Below, one piece after another: positions 1-7,315 of a stretch of 40,084 nucleotides of DNA. The first letter of the stretch is position 1; each line of letters opens with the position of its first letter. The stretch lies in NCBI GenBank assembly GCA_045585955.1, contig JAZMZK010000016.1, positions 1 to 40,084 of the forward strand, written 5' to 3'. The notes below the pieces were generated by a model, which searched no databases, had not been told where the DNA came from, and worked only from the letters and a program-made list of their open reading frames with translations. The stretch is from SIG78 sp045585955 (GTDB lineage Bacteria > Verrucomicrobiota > Lentisphaeria > Victivallales > Victivallaceae). Position numbers and translations under genes: made by a program.

Positions 1-33
1 GATTGACTGCATAATTTCCTACCGTTTTTTATA

Positions 34-259
34 AGCTCTGTACCCAATAAGGATCGGTACTTGAGGAGGGGAAAAAGACCTTTTGAGGAAAGGTCCTTTT
101 TCCCCTCCTCAAACTCCACCCCTTTTTTCCAAACCTTTTCCCAGCATTTATCTATTTGCGTTGCAAAATAGATAAATGCCATTCAAGTTTTAAAAAAGTT
201 CCAATACAAAAGTTGATCATATAACTTTTTATTGACCTACCCGTATTGGGAACAGAGCC
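34..259. mobile_element. MITE-like non-autonomous element with target-site duplication
   Basis: The ends are imperfect inverted repeats. The left end begins AGCTCTGTACCCAATA (from 34). The right end, read inward on the other strand, begins GGCTCTGTTCCCAATA (from 259), and similarity continues to about position 59 on the left and 238 on the right. The 8-bp sequence TTTTTATA lies directly outside both ends (26-33 and 260-267), as expected of a target-site duplication. No protein is encoded. Inside are three stem-loops, at 61-112, 144-179 and 208-229. The first two form a core that recurs at 4424-4594. Several IS families make 8-bp duplications, including IS6, ISL3 and IS1595, so the parent transposase cannot be named from this window. 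Confidence 0.7.
60..197. repeat. Two-hairpin intergenic repeat, copy 1
   Basis: The first hairpin (61-112) pairs TTGAGGAGGGGAAAAAG with its complement through a near-perfect stem. The second (144-179) pairs GCATTTATCTATTT with AAATAGATAAATGC. Between them is a conserved linker containing ACTCCACCCCTTTTTTCC. The same order of hairpin, linker, hairpin and AAGTTTT tail recurs at 4424-4594. In this copy the core lies inside the MITE-like element upstream of folE. Confidence 0.8.
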
Positions 260-327
260 TTTTTATAAAAATTTCATATTCTAACCTATTAATTTACCAC
301 ATAAACGGTAATTTTTCAAATAAGAGT

Positions 328-355
328 TTGAATAAATTACAAAATGAGCTATCTT
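328..355 (+). promoter_or_regulatory. Candidate folE promoter
   Basis: A TTGAAT -35 box (328-333) and a TATCTT -10 box (350-355) are separated by 16 bp in an AT-rich stretch between the MITE-like element and folE. The match is moderate, and the region also contains a short TTACC/GGTAA inverted repeat near 292-308. Confidence 0.3.
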
Positions 356-413
356 AATTAAACAGAGTATTTTGTTTTAAGCTCAACACAGCATATTTTT
401 AAGGATCGATGAT

Positions 414-977
414 ATGGCTCAATACGATGATTTCAAACAGGCGGCTCAACTGATAATCGGAGCTTCCGGCGACGACCCGCAACGGGAAGGCTTGCTTGCC
501 ACCCCCGACCGGGTGGCAAGAAGCTACGAATATCTGCTCCGGGGGTACAACCAGAATCTGGAAGATGTGGTGCATGGAGCGATCTTCAAAGCAGAATCTG
601 ACGATATGGTGATCGTGCGGGATATTGAATTTTACAGTTTGTGCGAACACCACATGCTGCCCTTCTTTGGCGTTTGTCATGTAGGCTACATACCCACCGA
701 CCGCATATTGGGCGTAAGCAAGATAGCCAGGATCGTGGATATGTTTGCCCGCCGTTTGCAGATCCAGGAACGGCTGGTCAAAGAGATCTCGCACGCCATC
801 ATGGATACCATCGGTGCCGAAGGCGTGGGTGTGGTTATGGAAGCGCAGCATTTGTGTATGCGTATGCGGGGCGTGGAAAAGCAGAATTCGGTGATGACCT
901 CCAGCTCCATGCTGGGCAGTTTCCGCAGTGACTCCCGCTCCCGGGCAGAGTTTTTGCGGCTGATAAAAGGCAATTAA
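414..977 (+). CDS. folE: GTP cyclohydrolase I
   Basis: This cytosolic enzyme converts GTP to 7,8-dihydroneopterin triphosphate, the first step of tetrahydrofolate or queuosine-precursor synthesis. The 187-residue protein has the usual length. It carries the zinc-site and catalytic motif LCEHHMLPFFG (around residues 74-84) and the second zinc cysteine in QHLCMRMRGVEK (around residues 144-155). The start is supported by AAGGA at 401-405. The gene stands alone: the MITE-like element is upstream, and the next gene has its own promoter. Other folate genes are not in the window. The family assignment is secure. Which end product it serves cannot be told from here. Confidence 0.97.
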   Translation: MAQYDDFKQAAQLIIGASGDDPQREGLLATPDRVARSYEYLLRGYNQNLEDVVHGAIFKAESDDMVIVRDIEFYSLCEHHMLPFFGVCHVGYIPTDRILGVSKIARIVDMFARRLQIQERLVKEISHAIMDTIGAEGVGVVMEAQHLCMRMRGVEKQNSVMTSSSMLGSFRSDSRSRAEFLRLIKGN

Positions 978-1042
978 AAGAACCAAAAAAGCTGTTTTTT
1001 AACAAAATTCAAACTTTTTTGCAGAAAAATGAATAAAAAGAC

Positions 1043-1070
1043 TTGCATTTTTCTGTCTATACTGTAAAAT
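1043..1070 (+). promoter_or_regulatory. Promoter of the gcvH-like operon
   Basis: TTGCAT (1043-1048) and TAAAAT (1065-1070) are separated by 16 bp, which puts transcription start near 1077. This leaves a leader of about 40 nt before the chosen ATG at 1118. It argues against the in-frame ATG at 1079, which would be practically leaderless. The leader is too short for a glycine riboswitch. Confidence 0.55.
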
Positions 1071-1117
1071 CATAGAGTATGCAAAAGTTGGGATACGGGA
1101 CAGCGAAAGGATTTTTT

Positions 1118-1492
1118 ATGAAGTATTATACAGAGGATCATGTTTGGGTTGAAATTCGCGGCGATGAAGCAACTGTCGGGATCTCCCAGTATGTCATTGA
1201 TGAATTTGGTGATGTACACGGCCTTGAACTCCCGCCGGAAGACGAGGATGTTATTGTGGGAGACGATATAGGGCTTATTGAATTTGCCAACGAAGAAATA
1301 ACGATTTATTCACCGCTCTCCGGAACTATCGTATCGGTCAATGACGATTTGGAAAACACTCCGGAATTGATCAATGATTCGCCGGAAGAAAAAGGGTATC
1401 TGTGCAAGATCACCAATATTGACGATTCCGAACTTGCCGACATGATGAACGAAACCAGTTACCGCAAATACTTGCGTTCGCTCAAACGATGA
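1118..1492 (+). CDS. GcvH-like protein lacking the lipoyl lysine
   Basis: The 124-residue protein has the lipoyl-domain fold of glycine cleavage H protein. It aligns without gaps to the family from GDD (48-50) through IYSPLSG (63-69) and into the C-terminal PELIND and KGYLCKI segments. At the lipoyl-lysine position of the ESVKAASDIY motif it has EFANEEITIY, so Asn58 (codon AAC at 1289-1291) replaces Lys. It therefore cannot carry lipoate at the normal site and is unlikely to shuttle aminomethyl groups. The start at 1118 is chosen for its GAAAGGA ribosome site and family length; a further in-frame ATG lies at 1079. No gcvP or gcvT is nearby. It heads an operon with a nitroreductase (15-bp gap), an unknown protein and an AAA ATPase. 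Function is unknown; a structural or regulatory role is inferred. Confidence 0.85.
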   Translation: MKYYTEDHVWVEIRGDEATVGISQYVIDEFGDVHGLELPPEDEDVIVGDDIGLIEFANEEITIYSPLSGTIVSVNDDLENTPELINDSPEEKGYLCKITNIDDSELADMMNETSYRKYLRSLKR

Positions 1493-1507
1493 TTCGGGAG
1501 TGATGCT

Positions 1508-2017
1508 ATGGATTTTTATGAAGTGCTGAAAAACCGCCGCAGTATCCGGGGCTATGATTCCACAAAAACCATCCCCGCCGAGTCACTGGAACGCGTTATG
1601 CAAGCTGTGCAGTGTGCCCCTTCGGCATGCAACCGTCAGCCGTGGCGGTTTGAAATAGTCTTCAACAAAGATCTGCGGGAAAAAATCGGCGCATGTTACC
1701 CGAAACCCTGGCTGCTGGAAGCTCCGGCGATCGTAGTGGCTATGGCGGATTACTCCACATGCTGGAACCGTTTGGAAGGCACCCCCGCTGCCGAAATAGA
1801 TATGGGTATAGCCATGGAACATTTGGTGCTGGCTGCCGCCGCCGAAGGTTTGGGCACTTGCTGGATATGTGCTTTTGAAAAGGCAAAAATGAACGAAGTT
1901 ATGCAAGTAAGCCAACCGTGGTGCGTGGAAGCCATCACCCCGCTGGGCTATGCAAACAGCGAACCCCGAACCTTGAATTACAAAAGTATTGAACAGATCT
2001 TCAAGGTGGTAAAATGA
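1508..2017 (+). CDS. Nitroreductase-family flavoprotein
   Basis: The 169-residue protein belongs to the FMN-dependent nitroreductase family, whose members reduce nitro compounds, quinones or flavins with NAD(P)H, usually as dimers. It has the N-terminal RRSIRGY phosphate-binding motif (11-17), PSACNRQPWRF (about 38-48), and the GLGTCWI segment typical of the C-terminal half. It is short for the family, like other compact single-domain members. A GGGAG ribosome site precedes the start. It follows the GcvH-like gene by 15 bp and overlaps the next gene by 4 bp (ATGA), so the genes are probably co-translated. The substrate is unknown. A second, clearly distinct nitroreductase lies at 30486-31043. 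Confidence 0.9.
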   Translation: MDFYEVLKNRRSIRGYDSTKTIPAESLERVMQAVQCAPSACNRQPWRFEIVFNKDLREKIGACYPKPWLLEAPAIVVAMADYSTCWNRLEGTPAAEIDMGIAMEHLVLAAAAEGLGTCWICAFEKAKMNEVMQVSQPWCVEAITPLGYANSEPRTLNYKSIEQIFKVVK

Positions 2018-3078
2018 AACTGGAAGCCTTCGGCAACGGCTGGAAATTTTCTGCGGCCAATGAGCTTAACAGCTGGCTGCTTCTGGATACCCGGCAGGGC
2101 GAAGAACTTTTAACGCTCAAGCCAGCCAGACTCAACAATGTATCCGAGAGCGATGCCTTGCAGGAAAAGTGCCGCTTTCACGGCAAATTGGATAACTTGG
2201 AAGTGGAAGTGGAGAGCCAGAGCGTTTACCCCTTTGGCGGCGAATCTGTTATTGGCCGAACCCACACGCTGCGGGGCAATCTCTTGGAAGTAAAAGTAGA
2301 CATCAAACCCGGCAGAGGCGAAGTAGTACGCGATCTTGAGCTGGAAGATGTGGTCTTTCCCGGCGAATTTACCAAAATTGAAATTCTTGCTCCCCTGCCC
2401 GAACCCGGTGCAGATTGGCAGTTTGCCGCTTTGCCGACAGATGACGGCACTATTTGGCAAAGCCCTCAACCCTTTGCAATTCTGCTCTTGACCAGAGCCG
2501 ACGGAATCAAGCTGGAGCTGGGCTGCGGCGGCGATTGGTGGCGCACTTGCGGAGCAGGCAATACCGCCTGGAGCATTGAAAAAACCGCTGAAGCTGTAAC
2601 CGTAAAGCGGAAAGTCATCGCCATAGCTGACGATGTGGAACTGGAGCGCCGTCCGTGGCGATTCAACTACTATATAGCGTGGAACCGGGGCAGTTCGGCA
2701 GCTATATTGCCCGCCAAAGATGATATTACATTGGAATTTGATCCCCAAGCGGCGGGCAGCTGTTTTGCCGCTCCTGCCGTGCGGAAGTATTTGAGAAAAC
2801 TCATCCGGCAGCAGCTGGAAAAATCAGGCAATGTCATACTTAAAATGACCGATGTAAAAAGTTGTGCCGATGCTTCCCACTTGGAACGCCCCGGCAAGAA
2901 AGCGCTCCTGCACTGGGATTTAAGCGAACTCTTTGCTCTTTACAGCTGGGGCAACCGGGCGTTGGGTGAAGATCGCAATCTGACTATTGAATTGCCGGAA
3001 AAGAGCGTTTTCCGGACTCTGCCCTCGGGCAAATATCTGGCAAATAACCCAACCGAAGCCATGGTGCGGGAAAGCTGA
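2014..3078 (+). CDS. Unknown beta-rich protein
   Basis: I do not recognise this 354-residue protein. It has no signal peptide or membrane segment. Alternating hydrophobic and charged residues with many Trp, Gly and aromatic positions suggest a mostly beta-strand fold through about residue 250. Examples are FGGESVIGRTHTLRGN and the LELGCGGDWWRTCG region. A mixed C-terminal part follows, containing a helix with KYLRKLIRQQLEKSG. The start overlaps the nitroreductase stop as ATGA, with AAGGTGG upstream, and the AAA gene begins 12 bp after the stop. The context links it to the GcvH-like, nitroreductase and AAA proteins. A sugar-binding or glycoside-hydrolase-like beta-sandwich is possible, but no catalytic motif is visible. 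Confidence 0.8.
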   Translation: MKLEAFGNGWKFSAANELNSWLLLDTRQGEELLTLKPARLNNVSESDALQEKCRFHGKLDNLEVEVESQSVYPFGGESVIGRTHTLRGNLLEVKVDIKPGRGEVVRDLELEDVVFPGEFTKIEILAPLPEPGADWQFAALPTDDGTIWQSPQPFAILLLTRADGIKLELGCGGDWWRTCGAGNTAWSIEKTAEAVTVKRKVIAIADDVELERRPWRFNYYIAWNRGSSAAILPAKDDITLEFDPQAAGSCFAAPAVRKYLRKLIRQQLEKSGNVILKMTDVKSCADASHLERPGKKALLHWDLSELFALYSWGNRALGEDRNLTIELPEKSVFRTLPSGKYLANNPTEAMVRES

Positions 3079-3089
3079 AGGCAAACTTT

Positions 3090-4412
3090 ATGGCAGAGTG
3101 TGACAGTAAAATACTTTTATCGGCTGCCGAAGCGTTGCGGATACTGTTCGGCGATAACCCCGGCAGCGTCAAATCCACTTATGCCGAATTCCGGCTGCCG
3201 CTGGCGGATATGCTTTACCGGGCGTTCTATTTCTCCGCAGAGCCATCGGATATGATCGATCTGGCAGAAGCCCTTAACGAGCTTGTGCGGCTTTCGCCCC
3301 GCCGGGGAGTGCTGGAAGTTTTGGAAGATGAATTTTTTGAAATGCTTATAGCCTCCGGCTTGGATATAGTAAATTACCTCAAGCCTCATACAGTAGATTA
3401 TGAACAAATCGAATTTTACCGGCAGAATTTTCTGGATCTGGAACAGGGTGTAGTTGAACTGCGGAAGAACCTTGACCACAAAAGAGTAAATCCGGCAGTC
3501 AAGGCATGTCTTGCCGGCAAAAGTATTCTTTCGGAGAGTGCAGAAAAGATCGTGGAAGTCGCCCTCATGCGGGATCCTTTTGCCCAAAGCCGGACTTTCC
3601 GTTATGTCAGAGATAAATTCATTCCCTGCACGGTAAAAAATATTCCGGTGAAGAAATTCTATGGTTTTCAGGCGGTGCGGGAACGCTTTTTTGAACACTT
3701 GAGCGACTTTGCTGCCAATAAAGGCAATGTGCCGCTTCTGGTATCCAGTCTGCCCGGGCTGGGTAAAACCCAATTCAGCATCAATTACACGCTGAACTTC
3801 CCGGAATTGACCTTGATTTTTGCCGAACCGGAAACCCAAACCAACGGCTTGGAAAAACTAATTACTGCTCTTGCCTTGCGGAAGCGACGGAAATTCGTGG
3901 TGTTTTTTGACGATATCGAGCCGGAGAAAATCGACTGGTACAGCTTCCGCACCAATGTTGGCGGCAGTGCCGTTCTGCCGGAAAATATACTCTTTATTCT
4001 GGCAAGCAACTACCACTTTCCAATCAACATCCTTTCCCGGGGGCGGGAGATCACCTTCCCGGTCTTTGATGAAATCCGCTGTCTGGAAATGGTGGAAGAT
4101 TTTCTGCTGGATTTCGGCATGAAAAATATCAACGAAAACCTCGCTTCGGTCATCGCCGCCGGCTACATCGAAGATTTCGGGCAGAAGAAATTTACCGAAT
4201 TAAGCCCCCGCACACTGATCCGCTATCTGGAAAAATTCCGCAAAGATGCCCAGCTCCGGAAGAAGATGCTGGAAATGTCCCGCCAGGAAATGATCGTGCG
4301 GCCCGACGCCCAACTCTTCTACGAATTCAACATAAAACTCCTGCGAACCCTCTACGGCGAAAGCTACATAGACGCCCTGCGCGAAGAAAAACTACGGGAT
4401 CTGGGGGCGTAA
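3090..4412 (+). CDS. AAA+ ATPase, DUF815-like
   Basis: The 440-residue protein has an N-terminal half without known motifs and a C-terminal ATPase domain. That domain starts at FYGFQAVRERFFEHLSDFA (about 190-208), which resembles the segment before the P-loop in DUF815 ATPases. The Walker A motif is SLPGLGKT (220-227), with Ser where Gly or Ala is usual. Walker B is KFVVFFDDIE (268-277). The sensor-1 region ILASNYHF follows, then a FPVFDEIRCLEMVEDFLLDFG stretch as in the family. It is the last gene of the operon starting at 1118. The stop is 11 bp before the second hairpin repeat, which probably ends transcription. The target is unknown; chaperone or remodelling activity is inferred from the family. 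Confidence 0.8.
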   Translation: MAECDSKILLSAAEALRILFGDNPGSVKSTYAEFRLPLADMLYRAFYFSAEPSDMIDLAEALNELVRLSPRRGVLEVLEDEFFEMLIASGLDIVNYLKPHTVDYEQIEFYRQNFLDLEQGVVELRKNLDHKRVNPAVKACLAGKSILSESAEKIVEVALMRDPFAQSRTFRYVRDKFIPCTVKNIPVKKFYGFQAVRERFFEHLSDFAANKGNVPLLVSSLPGLGKTQFSINYTLNFPELTLIFAEPETQTNGLEKLITALALRKRRKFVVFFDDIEPEKIDWYSFRTNVGGSAVLPENILFILASNYHFPINILSRGREITFPVFDEIRCLEMVEDFLLDFGMKNINENLASVIAAGYIEDFGQKKFTELSPRTLIRYLEKFRKDAQLRKKMLEMSRQEMIVRPDAQLFYEFNIKLLRTLYGESYIDALREEKLRDLGA

Positions 4413-4423
4413 AGAAGGTATGG

Positions 4424-4594
4424 ACTTGAGGAGGGGAAAAAGACCTTTTGCTGGATCGGTCCTTTTTTCCCCGACTCAACTTGTCCCGCCATAGCCTTGG
4501 CGACGGCGGAACTCCACCCCTTTTTTCCAAACCTTTTATTGGCATTTATCTTTTTGCTGTGCAAAAAGATAAATGCCCTTTAAGTTTTGAAAAA
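4424..4594. repeat. Two-hairpin intergenic repeat, copy 2
   Basis: This is the second copy of the core at 60-197. It begins with ACTTGAGGAGGGGAAAAAGACC and includes the ACTCCACCCC-TTTTTTCC linker. The second hairpin (4541-4577) is perfect: 17-bp arms starting GGCATTTATCTTTTTGC around a TGT loop. This copy has about 35 bp of extra sequence (around 4477-4510) containing its own CCGCCA/TGGCG pairings. The inverted-repeat ends and target duplication of copy 1 are absent. It lies directly after the AAA ATPase gene and may serve as its terminator. Confidence 0.8.
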
Positions 4595-4648
4595 TATGAT
4601 TCAATATCTTTTCGGTTTATCAACTGATATTGGAAAAAGAGCTGACAC

Positions 4649-4685
4649 AAAAAAAATCACTCTGTCAAGAATATGCAGAGTGATT
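4649..4685 (-). terminator. Terminator of the phoH-ptsH-deacetylase operon
   Basis: Read on the minus strand, AATCACTCTG pairs with CAGAGTGATT (10-bp stem, 11-nt loop) and is followed by a run of T. It lies about 50 bp after the deacetylase stop. Confidence 0.75.
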
Positions 4686-4729
4686 ACCCATGTTGAGCTT
4701 CCAACAGCTTATTGTAATGTTTGCCGGTT

Positions 4730-4755
4730 CCGTTATTTTCCGTTATTTTCCGTTA
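4730..4755. repeat. Short 10-bp tandem repeat over a stop codon
   Basis: The unit CGTTATTTTC is present about 2.6 times. It overlaps the last codons and the stop of the deacetylase gene (read on the minus strand as AACGGAAAAT units). Gain or loss of one unit would change the C-terminus. Confidence 0.5.
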
Positions 4756-5413
4756 CCAGATCTATTACATTCACCCATTCCACTTCCGGGTCTTCGTTCA
4801 GTTTCTTGAGCTTATCTTCGTAGGCTTGCCACAATGTTGGATCATCCATCATTTCGTAGCTGTGCCCCCAGAAATAGAATACCCCGCAGGGTTTGGCTTT
4901 TTCAAAGATCTCCCAGAAATTTTCATTCATAAAGTGGCAGTTGCTGTGCAATGTCATTGGTTCGCTGCAAGGCAATACCTGTTCAACATATTTAGTGGTT
5001 CTGCCGTAAGCAAAACCGGCTGCTTTCATCATTTCCACCGTGGCATCGTTGTATTTGCCGCAGGGCCAGGCAAAGCCCCGGCACTCCCGCTGGAAAAGGT
5101 CTTCGATAACCTTCCTTGCCGCCACAGCATCGGCGACAAAGACTTTATCATCCACCACCCCGGCTGAAAAGTGGCTCATGCCGTGGGATGCCACTTCAAA
5201 ACCTTCGTACACGCTGACCACTTCGTTCCACGCCAACTTTCCGGGGTAATATCCGGTATCACGGAACTGCCAGCCATCAGTTATGCGGCTGGCAGCATTG
5301 TGTTTACCGGGGTTCAGATTGAATGTGGCTTTGGCATTATATTTGCGGCACAATTCAGCTACTTTTATATCGTTAAGGACGCCATCGTCCCAGCATTGAG
5401 CAACCTTGATCAT
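4733..5413 (-). CDS. Polysaccharide deacetylase (NodB-fold) family protein
   Basis: The 226-residue protein has a carbohydrate esterase 4 fold. The first motif is WDDG (8-11) where TFDDG is usual, retaining the catalytic Asp pair. The metal-binding motif is SHGMSHF (about 76-82), with two His four residues apart. A third motif, WPCGKYND, replaces the RPPYG type. It lacks a signal peptide, so it may act in the cytoplasm, unlike peptidoglycan deacetylases. The GAGGTG ribosome site lies in the 9-bp gap after the HPr gene, so it is the last gene of the phoH operon, with a terminator downstream. The substrate is unknown. Confidence 0.85.
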   Translation of the reverse strand: MIKVAQCWDDGVLNDIKVAELCRKYNAKATFNLNPGKHNAASRITDGWQFRDTGYYPGKLAWNEVVSVYEGFEVASHGMSHFSAGVVDDKVFVADAVAARKVIEDLFQRECRGFAWPCGKYNDATVEMMKAAGFAYGRTTKYVEQVLPCSEPMTLHSNCHFMNENFWEIFEKAKPCGVFYFWGHSYEMMDDPTLWQAYEDKLKKLNEDPEVEWVNVIDLVTENNGK

Positions 5414-5422
5414 TTTTTCACC

Positions 5423-5707
5423 TCATTTTTGCGGCGGGAAATCATATACTTTCTCCAACAGTTCAGCTACCTTGTCAGCGGCTTCCACTTCGTTGGTGCC
5501 TTCCACAGTCAGCACCGCTGTTTCACCGCATGCCAGACAAAGGCTCAACAACCCCATAATGCTGTTGAGTTCGCAGCTTTCGCCGCGGCTGTTGGTCAAA
5601 TTAAAAGTGTGATCGGAAAAATCAGCATTGATCGCATTAAGAATAACACTTGACGGCCGACAGTGAATACCCGCCGTATTGCGGATCGTTACATTGCGTG
5701 TCTGCAT
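5423..5707 (-). CDS. ptsH: HPr phosphocarrier protein
   Basis: The 94-residue protein has the active-site motif GIHCRPSS with His15 in the canonical position. It also has the regulatory-serine motif NSIMGLLSL (Ser49, equivalent to Ser46 of Gram-positive HPr). HPr relays phosphate from PEP via enzyme I to sugar-specific EII proteins. In bacteria with HPr kinase, the Ser site controls catabolite repression. The start at 5707 is chosen for GGGAGATGGAG upstream and family length; an in-frame ATG further upstream lies inside phoH. Genes for enzyme I, EII or HPr kinase are not in the window. It sits 25 bp after phoH. Confidence 0.93.
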   Translation of the reverse strand: MQTRNVTIRNTAGIHCRPSSVILNAINADFSDHTFNLTNSRGESCELNSIMGLLSLCLACGETAVLTVEGTNEVEAADKVAELLEKVYDFPPQK

Positions 5708-5732
5708 AAATCTCCATCTCCCTGTAAAATTT

Positions 5733-6686
5733 TCAGCTGCGGTCAGCTGTATATGCATGTATTATTTTTTCCAAAAGAGCGTGGCGAACCACATCTTTGG
5801 TGGAAAATTCAATTATTCCGATCTCCCGGATATTCTTTAAACTTTTGACTGCATGCACCAATCCTGAACGCTCGTTGCGGGTCAAATCGCTCTGACTGGG
5901 GTCGCCGGTCACTACACAGCGGGAGTTATACCCCAACCGGGTCAGGAACATAAGCATCTGGTCTTCGGTGGTATTTTGAGCCTCGTCCAGAATAATAAAT
6001 GCATTATTCAGTGTGCGCCCACGCATGAACGCCAGCGGTGCCACCTCTATAACATTGCGTTCGATCAAACTGGATGCTTCCGAAAAATCCAGCATGTCGT
6101 AGAGCGCATCGTACAACGGCCGCAAATAGGGCATGATTTTTTCTTCCAGACTCCCCGGCAGAAATCCGAGATTCTCTCCGGCTTCCCGGGCGGGGCGGGT
6201 CAGCACGATGCGGCTTACATTGCCTGCCAGCAATTCCGAAACCGCCACTGCCATCGCCAGATAGGTTTTGCCGGTACCGGCAGGGCCCACGCCGAAAATC
6301 ACATCTTTTTCCCGCAACGCCTTCAAATATTCCAGCTGATTTTTACTGCGGGGCAGCACTTCCCGCTTGCCTTTGCCCACCTTGATCCGACCGGCAAAAA
6401 GCTTGCTTAAATCGCCTTCTTCACTGCGTTTATAGGCTTTGATAAGCTGTTCGATATCCTGCCGGTCAAGCTCCCGATTCCGCATGTTGTGCAAATTGAC
6501 CAATTCAGCAAAGAACTTTTCCGCCCTTGCACAGGCATCTTCCTCCCCGGAGATCGCCACCTGTCGATCCCGGGCTGCCAAACGCACTCCCAGAACCGTT
6601 TCCAGCTCGTCCCAGTTGAATGCCGATCTGCCACTTATGCGCCAATCGGCAGTCAAGCCGTTTTCAAAATAAAATACTGTTTCCAT
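5733..6686 (-). CDS. phoH: PhoH-like ATPase
   Basis: The 317-residue cytoplasmic protein has the PhoH domain. Walker A is GPAGTGKTYLA (about 138-148), preceded by the conserved R(S/N)KNQLEYLKAL segment. Walker B and the characteristic DEAQNTTEDQMLMFLTRLG stretch follow. After them come VVTGDPSQSDL and a C-terminal FSTKDVVRH segment. The family is linked to RNA metabolism and often sits beside ybeY; here HPr follows instead. The N-terminal 100 residues resemble the KH-like region of PhoH. No strong ribosome site is seen, although the GAG in CATAGAGCGTAATG may serve. It is the first gene of an operon with ptsH and a deacetylase. Confidence 0.93.
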   Translation of the reverse strand: METVFYFENGLTADWRISGRSAFNWDELETVLGVRLAARDRQVAISGEEDACARAEKFFAELVNLHNMRNRELDRQDIEQLIKAYKRSEEGDLSKLFAGRIKVGKGKREVLPRSKNQLEYLKALREKDVIFGVGPAGTGKTYLAMAVAVSELLAGNVSRIVLTRPAREAGENLGFLPGSLEEKIMPYLRPLYDALYDMLDFSEASSLIERNVIEVAPLAFMRGRTLNNAFIILDEAQNTTEDQMLMFLTRLGYNSRCVVTGDPSQSDLTRNERSGLVHAVKSLKNIREIGIIEFSTKDVVRHALLEKIIHAYTADRS

Positions 6687-6703
6687 TACGCTCTATGTAG
6701 TCA

Positions 6704-6747
6704 GAAAAAGAAAAAAGTGCGGCACGCTCTTAAACGCCTCCGCACTT
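6704..6747 (-). terminator. Terminator after the LysM lipoprotein gene
   Basis: On the minus strand AAGTGCGG pairs with CCGCACTT around a 17-nt loop and runs into TTTTTTC-rich sequence. It lies between the LysM gene and phoH. Confidence 0.75.
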
Positions 6748-6773
6748 CTTCAAAACTTATTCCCGCTATCGTG

Positions 6774-7295
6774 TTACGGACGGGGGATCTGTAATTTCAT
6801 ACCCGGACGGATCAGCGTCTTGCCTTTGAGCAAATCAGCGTTGGCATCTGCGATCTTTTTCCAGGCACTGGCTCTGCCGTAATATTTACGGGCAATACCG
6901 CCCAGAGTATCGCCTTTGACCACGGTATAGCTTTCGGGCATTGCCGGAGCCGGATTATCCACTGCCGCAACCGGTTCAGCTGCAACCGGAGCGACCGGCG
7001 CTGCGGTATTTTCCGCTGCCGGGGCAACCGGTTCAACCGGAACTGCCGCCTGATCCATTGCAGCGGGGACATCAGCAGAAGCTGCCGGAGCTGTATTGCC
7101 GGTGTTATTCAAATCGTCACGACGAACGCCACGGGGCACCGATTCAGGCACTTCCCATGCGCCGTAATTGGCTTTGATATTTTCCGCCCAAACTTTTTCT
7201 TCGGGGCTCAAACCGGTCTGGTCAAGCTCCGGAGCGCAGCCGCAGAGCATCATTGCAAACGCACCTGCACCTGCCAGCAAAAACATGCTTCTCAT
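6774..7295 (-). CDS. LysM-domain lipoprotein
   Basis: The 173-residue protein starts with a lipoprotein signal, MRSMFLLAGAGAFAMMLCGC, with Cys20 as the probable lipidated residue. A Pro/Ala/Val-rich linker (about 70-120) follows, made of PVAPVAA-like steps. The C-terminal LysM domain runs from YTVVKGDTLGGIARKYYG (about 123-140) to IRPGMKLQIP. LysM binds N-acetylglucosamine in peptidoglycan, so the protein probably spans from membrane anchor to cell wall, with the linker as spacer. ACAGGAG precedes the start. It follows fabF by 20 bp, likely in the same transcript, and is closed by its own terminator. Confidence 0.9.
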   Translation of the reverse strand: MRSMFLLAGAGAFAMMLCGCAPELDQTGLSPEEKVWAENIKANYGAWEVPESVPRGVRRDDLNNTGNTAPAASADVPAAMDQAAVPVEPVAPAAENTAAPVAPVAAEPVAAVDNPAPAMPESYTVVKGDTLGGIARKYYGRASAWKKIADANADLLKGKTLIRPGMKLQIPRP

Positions 7296-7315
7296 ATTGC
7301 AAACTCCTGTAAAAA

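Noticed and set aside
1079..1117. Longer N-terminus for the GcvH-like protein
   Set aside because: The ATG at 1079 coincides with the expected transcription start. The ATG at 1118 has a ribosome site and gives the family N-terminus.
1071..1117. Glycine riboswitch before the GcvH-like gene
   Set aside because: The leader is only about 40 nt, too short for a glycine aptamer.
1508..2017. Duplication of the nitroreductases at 1508 and 30486
   Set aside because: Both belong to the same family, but they differ in length and in most residues outside the motifs, so they are not a recent duplication.
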